Source of the DNA: an uncultured bacterium
GTDB lineage: Bacteria > Patescibacteriota > Gracilibacteria > Absconditabacterales > Absconditicoccaceae
Direction of reading: 5' to 3'
NCBI GenBank assembly: GCA_946408385.1
Contig: CAMJSB010000004.1
Coordinates: 46,246 to 110,245 of the forward strand
Length of the DNA: 64,000 nt
Shown: in pieces, positions 61,917 through 64,000 of the stretch
Layout of the letters: every line of letters begins with the position of its first letter
How positions within the stretch are numbered: the stretch's first letter is position 1
The notes under the pieces: model-generated
Seen by the model: the letters and a program-made list of their open reading frames with translations, nothing else
Databases searched by the model: none
What the model was told of the DNA's origin: nothing
Translations under genes and position numbers: made by a program

Positions 61917-63713
61917 ATGGCAATCAGGAACATTGCAATTATTGCACACGTAGATCACGGTAAAACTACACTTGTAGATCAGCTTTTACAACAATCATGA
62001 ACTCTTAAAGCTCTTGAATGACAAGATTTAATTATGGATAATAATGATCAGGAAAGAGAACGCTGAATTACAATTTACGCTAAAAATACGGCAATAATCT
62101 ACAAATGAGAGAGAATAAATATCGTAGATACTCCTGGTCATGCCGATTTTGGTAGTGAAGTAGAAAGAGTTTTACGTATGGTTGACTCTGTTCTTTTGGT
62201 CGTAGATGCATATGAATGACCAATGCCACAGACTAAGTTCGTTTTGAAAAAATCATTAGAACTTTGACTCAAACCAATCGTGGTTATCAATAAAATCGAT
62301 AAACCTACAGCCAGAGTGAATGAAGTTATTGATATGCTTTTTGATCTTTTTATTTTGCTCTGAGCCACTGATGAGCAGGCAGATTTCCCGATAATGTATG
62401 CTAGTGCAAAACAGTGATATGCAGTTGCTGACTTAAACGATGAGAAAAAAGATATGACTCTGCTTTTTGATGCAATTTTGAAATATGTGCCAGAAGCTCC
62501 AAATTTTCCAGAGAAAGATTTTAGAATGCAGATTGTAAATCTAGGTTATGATAATTTTCTTGGGCGTTTGTGAATTGGACGTGTGTATGAATGAACTCTA
62601 AAGCCATGAACTCAAGTAAAGATTATAGACCATGAATGAAAAATCAGAACATGAAAAGTAAACAAGGTTTTTTCTACTTTATGACTTCAGAGAATCGAAC
62701 AGGAAGAAGCACAATGTGGAGATATAATTACTATTGCGTGAATTCCAGACATATTCGTATGAGAAACAGTTTGAACATGAAGCGTAGAGCCTTTACCTTC
62801 AATAGCGATTGATAAACCAACATTGCAGATGGAATTTCTCGTGAATGATTCCCCATTTGCAGGTAAAGAATGAAAATATATGACTACCAGAAATTTGAGT
62901 GAAAGATTGGAAAAAGAACTAGAAACAAATGTGTGACTTGAAGTAGATTTTTCAGACTGAAAATTCCTAGTCTCATGAAGATGAGAATTACATCTTTCAG
63001 TTCTTATCGAAAGTATCCGTCGTGAATGATGGGAATTGCAAGTTGGAGCTCCACAAGTAATTTTCCGTGAAGTGGATGGAGAAAAATGGGAACCAATCGA
63101 GACTTTAGTAGTAAGTGTAAACGATGAATTGGCTTGAACGATTATTGAGATGCTTTCTCATCGTAAAGGTATGATGAATACTATGAATTCAGTGAATTGA
63201 TTAACTACAATAGAATTTGAAATTCCAACTAGATGATTACTCTGATTTCGCTCAGAATTTATCCTTGAAACCAAAGGTGAGTGAATAATGTACTCATCAT
63301 TTTCACGTTATGAACCGTGGAAATGAGAAATCAAAAAAAGAGATGTGGGCTCAATGATTTCCTCAGCTACATGAACAGCTATGAACTATGGAATATTTAA
63401 ACTTCAGGAAAGATGACCAATTTTCATTGATCCAGCTCAACCAATTTATGAATGAATGATAGTAGGAGAGCACTTAAAATGATGAGATATGACCGTAAAT
63501 TTGACTATAAATAAGCAACAAAATAATTTTCGTAATTCATGAAATGATGAGGCAATGCTTCTAAACCCGATTAGACATTTGACTCTTGAAGATGCTCTCG
63601 GATATATATGACTAGATGAACTAGTAGAAATTACTCCAAAATCTATTCGTATTAGAAAAAAGTATTTGACAGAATGAGCTAGGAATCAGGCTAGAAAAGC
63701 TTGATTAATATAG
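61917..63713 (+). CDS. typA: GTPase TypA/BipA
   Basis: 598 residues. Translational GTPase: G1 HVDHGKTT, G2-region RGITI, G3 DTPGHADF and G4 NKID. The BipA-specific C-terminal part is present ([40 protein letters not shown]). BipA helps large-subunit assembly, especially at low temperature. Many UGA glycines, including [14 protein letters not shown]. Plus strand, divergent from tyrS. Ends in TAG. Confidence 0.97.
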
Positions 63714-63718
63714 TTCTT

Positions 63719-63943
63719 TTATTTTTTAATAAAACTGCTCCACTTGAAAACAATTGGAGTGCTTTTATAGGAGTTCTTTGGGAGATGGAAGTGGACCAAT
63801 TCTAATGATAGTTTCCCCATATGATGAATGCTGTTATTGATAGCAATATCACTAAAATCAATAAGATGCGACCTGAATTGTACGATCATGACTCACAACA
63901 GGACAATTCCTAAAATATAGATAAATTTTAAGATTGTCTTCAT
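63719..63943 (-). CDS. Possible small membrane protein
   Basis: 74 residues: MKTILKFIYILGIVLLGVMIV is a membrane helix, followed by a basic tail ending in TAA. The frame overlaps the predicted typA terminator hairpin. It may be spurious in its 3' half; the start region and helix look plausible. No homologue recognised. Confidence 0.35.
63733..63772 (+). terminator. Predicted typA terminator
   Basis: CTCCAcTTG pairs with CAAtTGGAG around an AAAA loop, followed by GTGCTTTTAT. Confidence 0.5.
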
Positions 63944-63950
63944 AGTTTAT

Positions 63951-64000
63951 TTATTTTTATTTATTTTTATTTATTTTTATTTATTTTTATTTATTTTTAT
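63951..64000. repeat. 10-bp tandem repeat at the right edge
   Basis: Five direct copies of TTATTTTTAT; the array runs off the end of the window, so its length is unknown. It lies upstream of the small gene at 63719-63943. Confidence 0.9.

Overview
The window is AT-rich (about two thirds A+T by eye) and only makes sense if UGA is read as glycine (genetic code 25). Read with UGA as stop, nearly every gene breaks into pieces. Read with UGA as Gly, the pieces join into full-length SecA, RpoB, RpoC, MetG, AsnS, TyrS, TypA, RuvA, RNase J and others, all ending in TAA or TAG, and many UGAs fall on glycines that are invariant in those families. This points to the Absconditabacteria (SR1) / Gracilibacteria (BD1-5) group of CPR (Patescibacteria). 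No rRNA, CRISPR array, transposase or UCA-anticodon tRNA-Gly was seen.

Layout. 1-6.1 kb: secA (3' end outside the window), ndk, ruvA, a one-TM protein and an O-antigen ligase/polymerase-like membrane protein. 6.1-10.5 kb: map, holA, a secreted protein and a MurI-like protein lacking both catalytic cysteines, then tRNA-Leu. 10.5-17.6 kb: a 1721-residue protein with a Thr-Glu repeat and internal membrane segments, and a family-2 glycosyltransferase. 17.8-23 kb: tRNA-Asn, rpsT, four tRNAs, a palindromic repeat, a GuaB1-type protein, a sigma region 4/HARE-HTH protein, a dCMP deaminase and a VirB2-like pilin. 23-35.4 kb: a minus-strand transcription/translation cluster running L10 leader, rplJ, rplL, rpsB, a membrane protein, tsf, an rpsF-rpsR fusion, rpmH, rpoB (with an N-terminal Lys-rich extension) and rpoC. 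35.4-41.2 kb: a DUF333-like lipoprotein, three tRNAs, an SLH-type protein, a methyltransferase with an in-frame palindromic repeat, and a Gly-rich repeat lipoprotein. 41.2-46 kb: a candidate structured ncRNA, metG, a calpain-like protease, holB and a Nudix hydrolase. 46-50 kb: a second SLH-type protein behind a consensus promoter and a long stem-loop leader, then gpmI. 50-64 kb: asnS, a Ca2+/cation antiporter, a SecD without its membrane half, a zinc protease, RNase J, an O-methyltransferase, a TfoX-N protein, a GtrA-Sua5 fusion, tyrS and typA. A 10-bp tandem repeat runs off the right end.

How the genes work together. Most of the window is housekeeping: protein export (SecA, SecD), transcription (RpoB, RpoC, a sigma-4 protein), translation (ribosomal proteins, EF-Ts, three aminoacyl-tRNA synthetases, TypA, Sua5), replication and repair (HolA, HolB, RuvA) and RNA decay (RNase J). 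The rest builds a surface: SLH-type proteins, lipoproteins, a glycosyltransferase, an O-antigen ligase-like protein and a pilin. That fits a small CPR cell with a protein or glycan coat. The most unusual points are the domain fusions (S6-S18, GtrA-Sua5, sigma4-HARE), the RpoB extension, the cysteine-less MurI-like protein, the unassigned ncRNA and the repeat element inside a gene. All translations here assume UGA = Gly.
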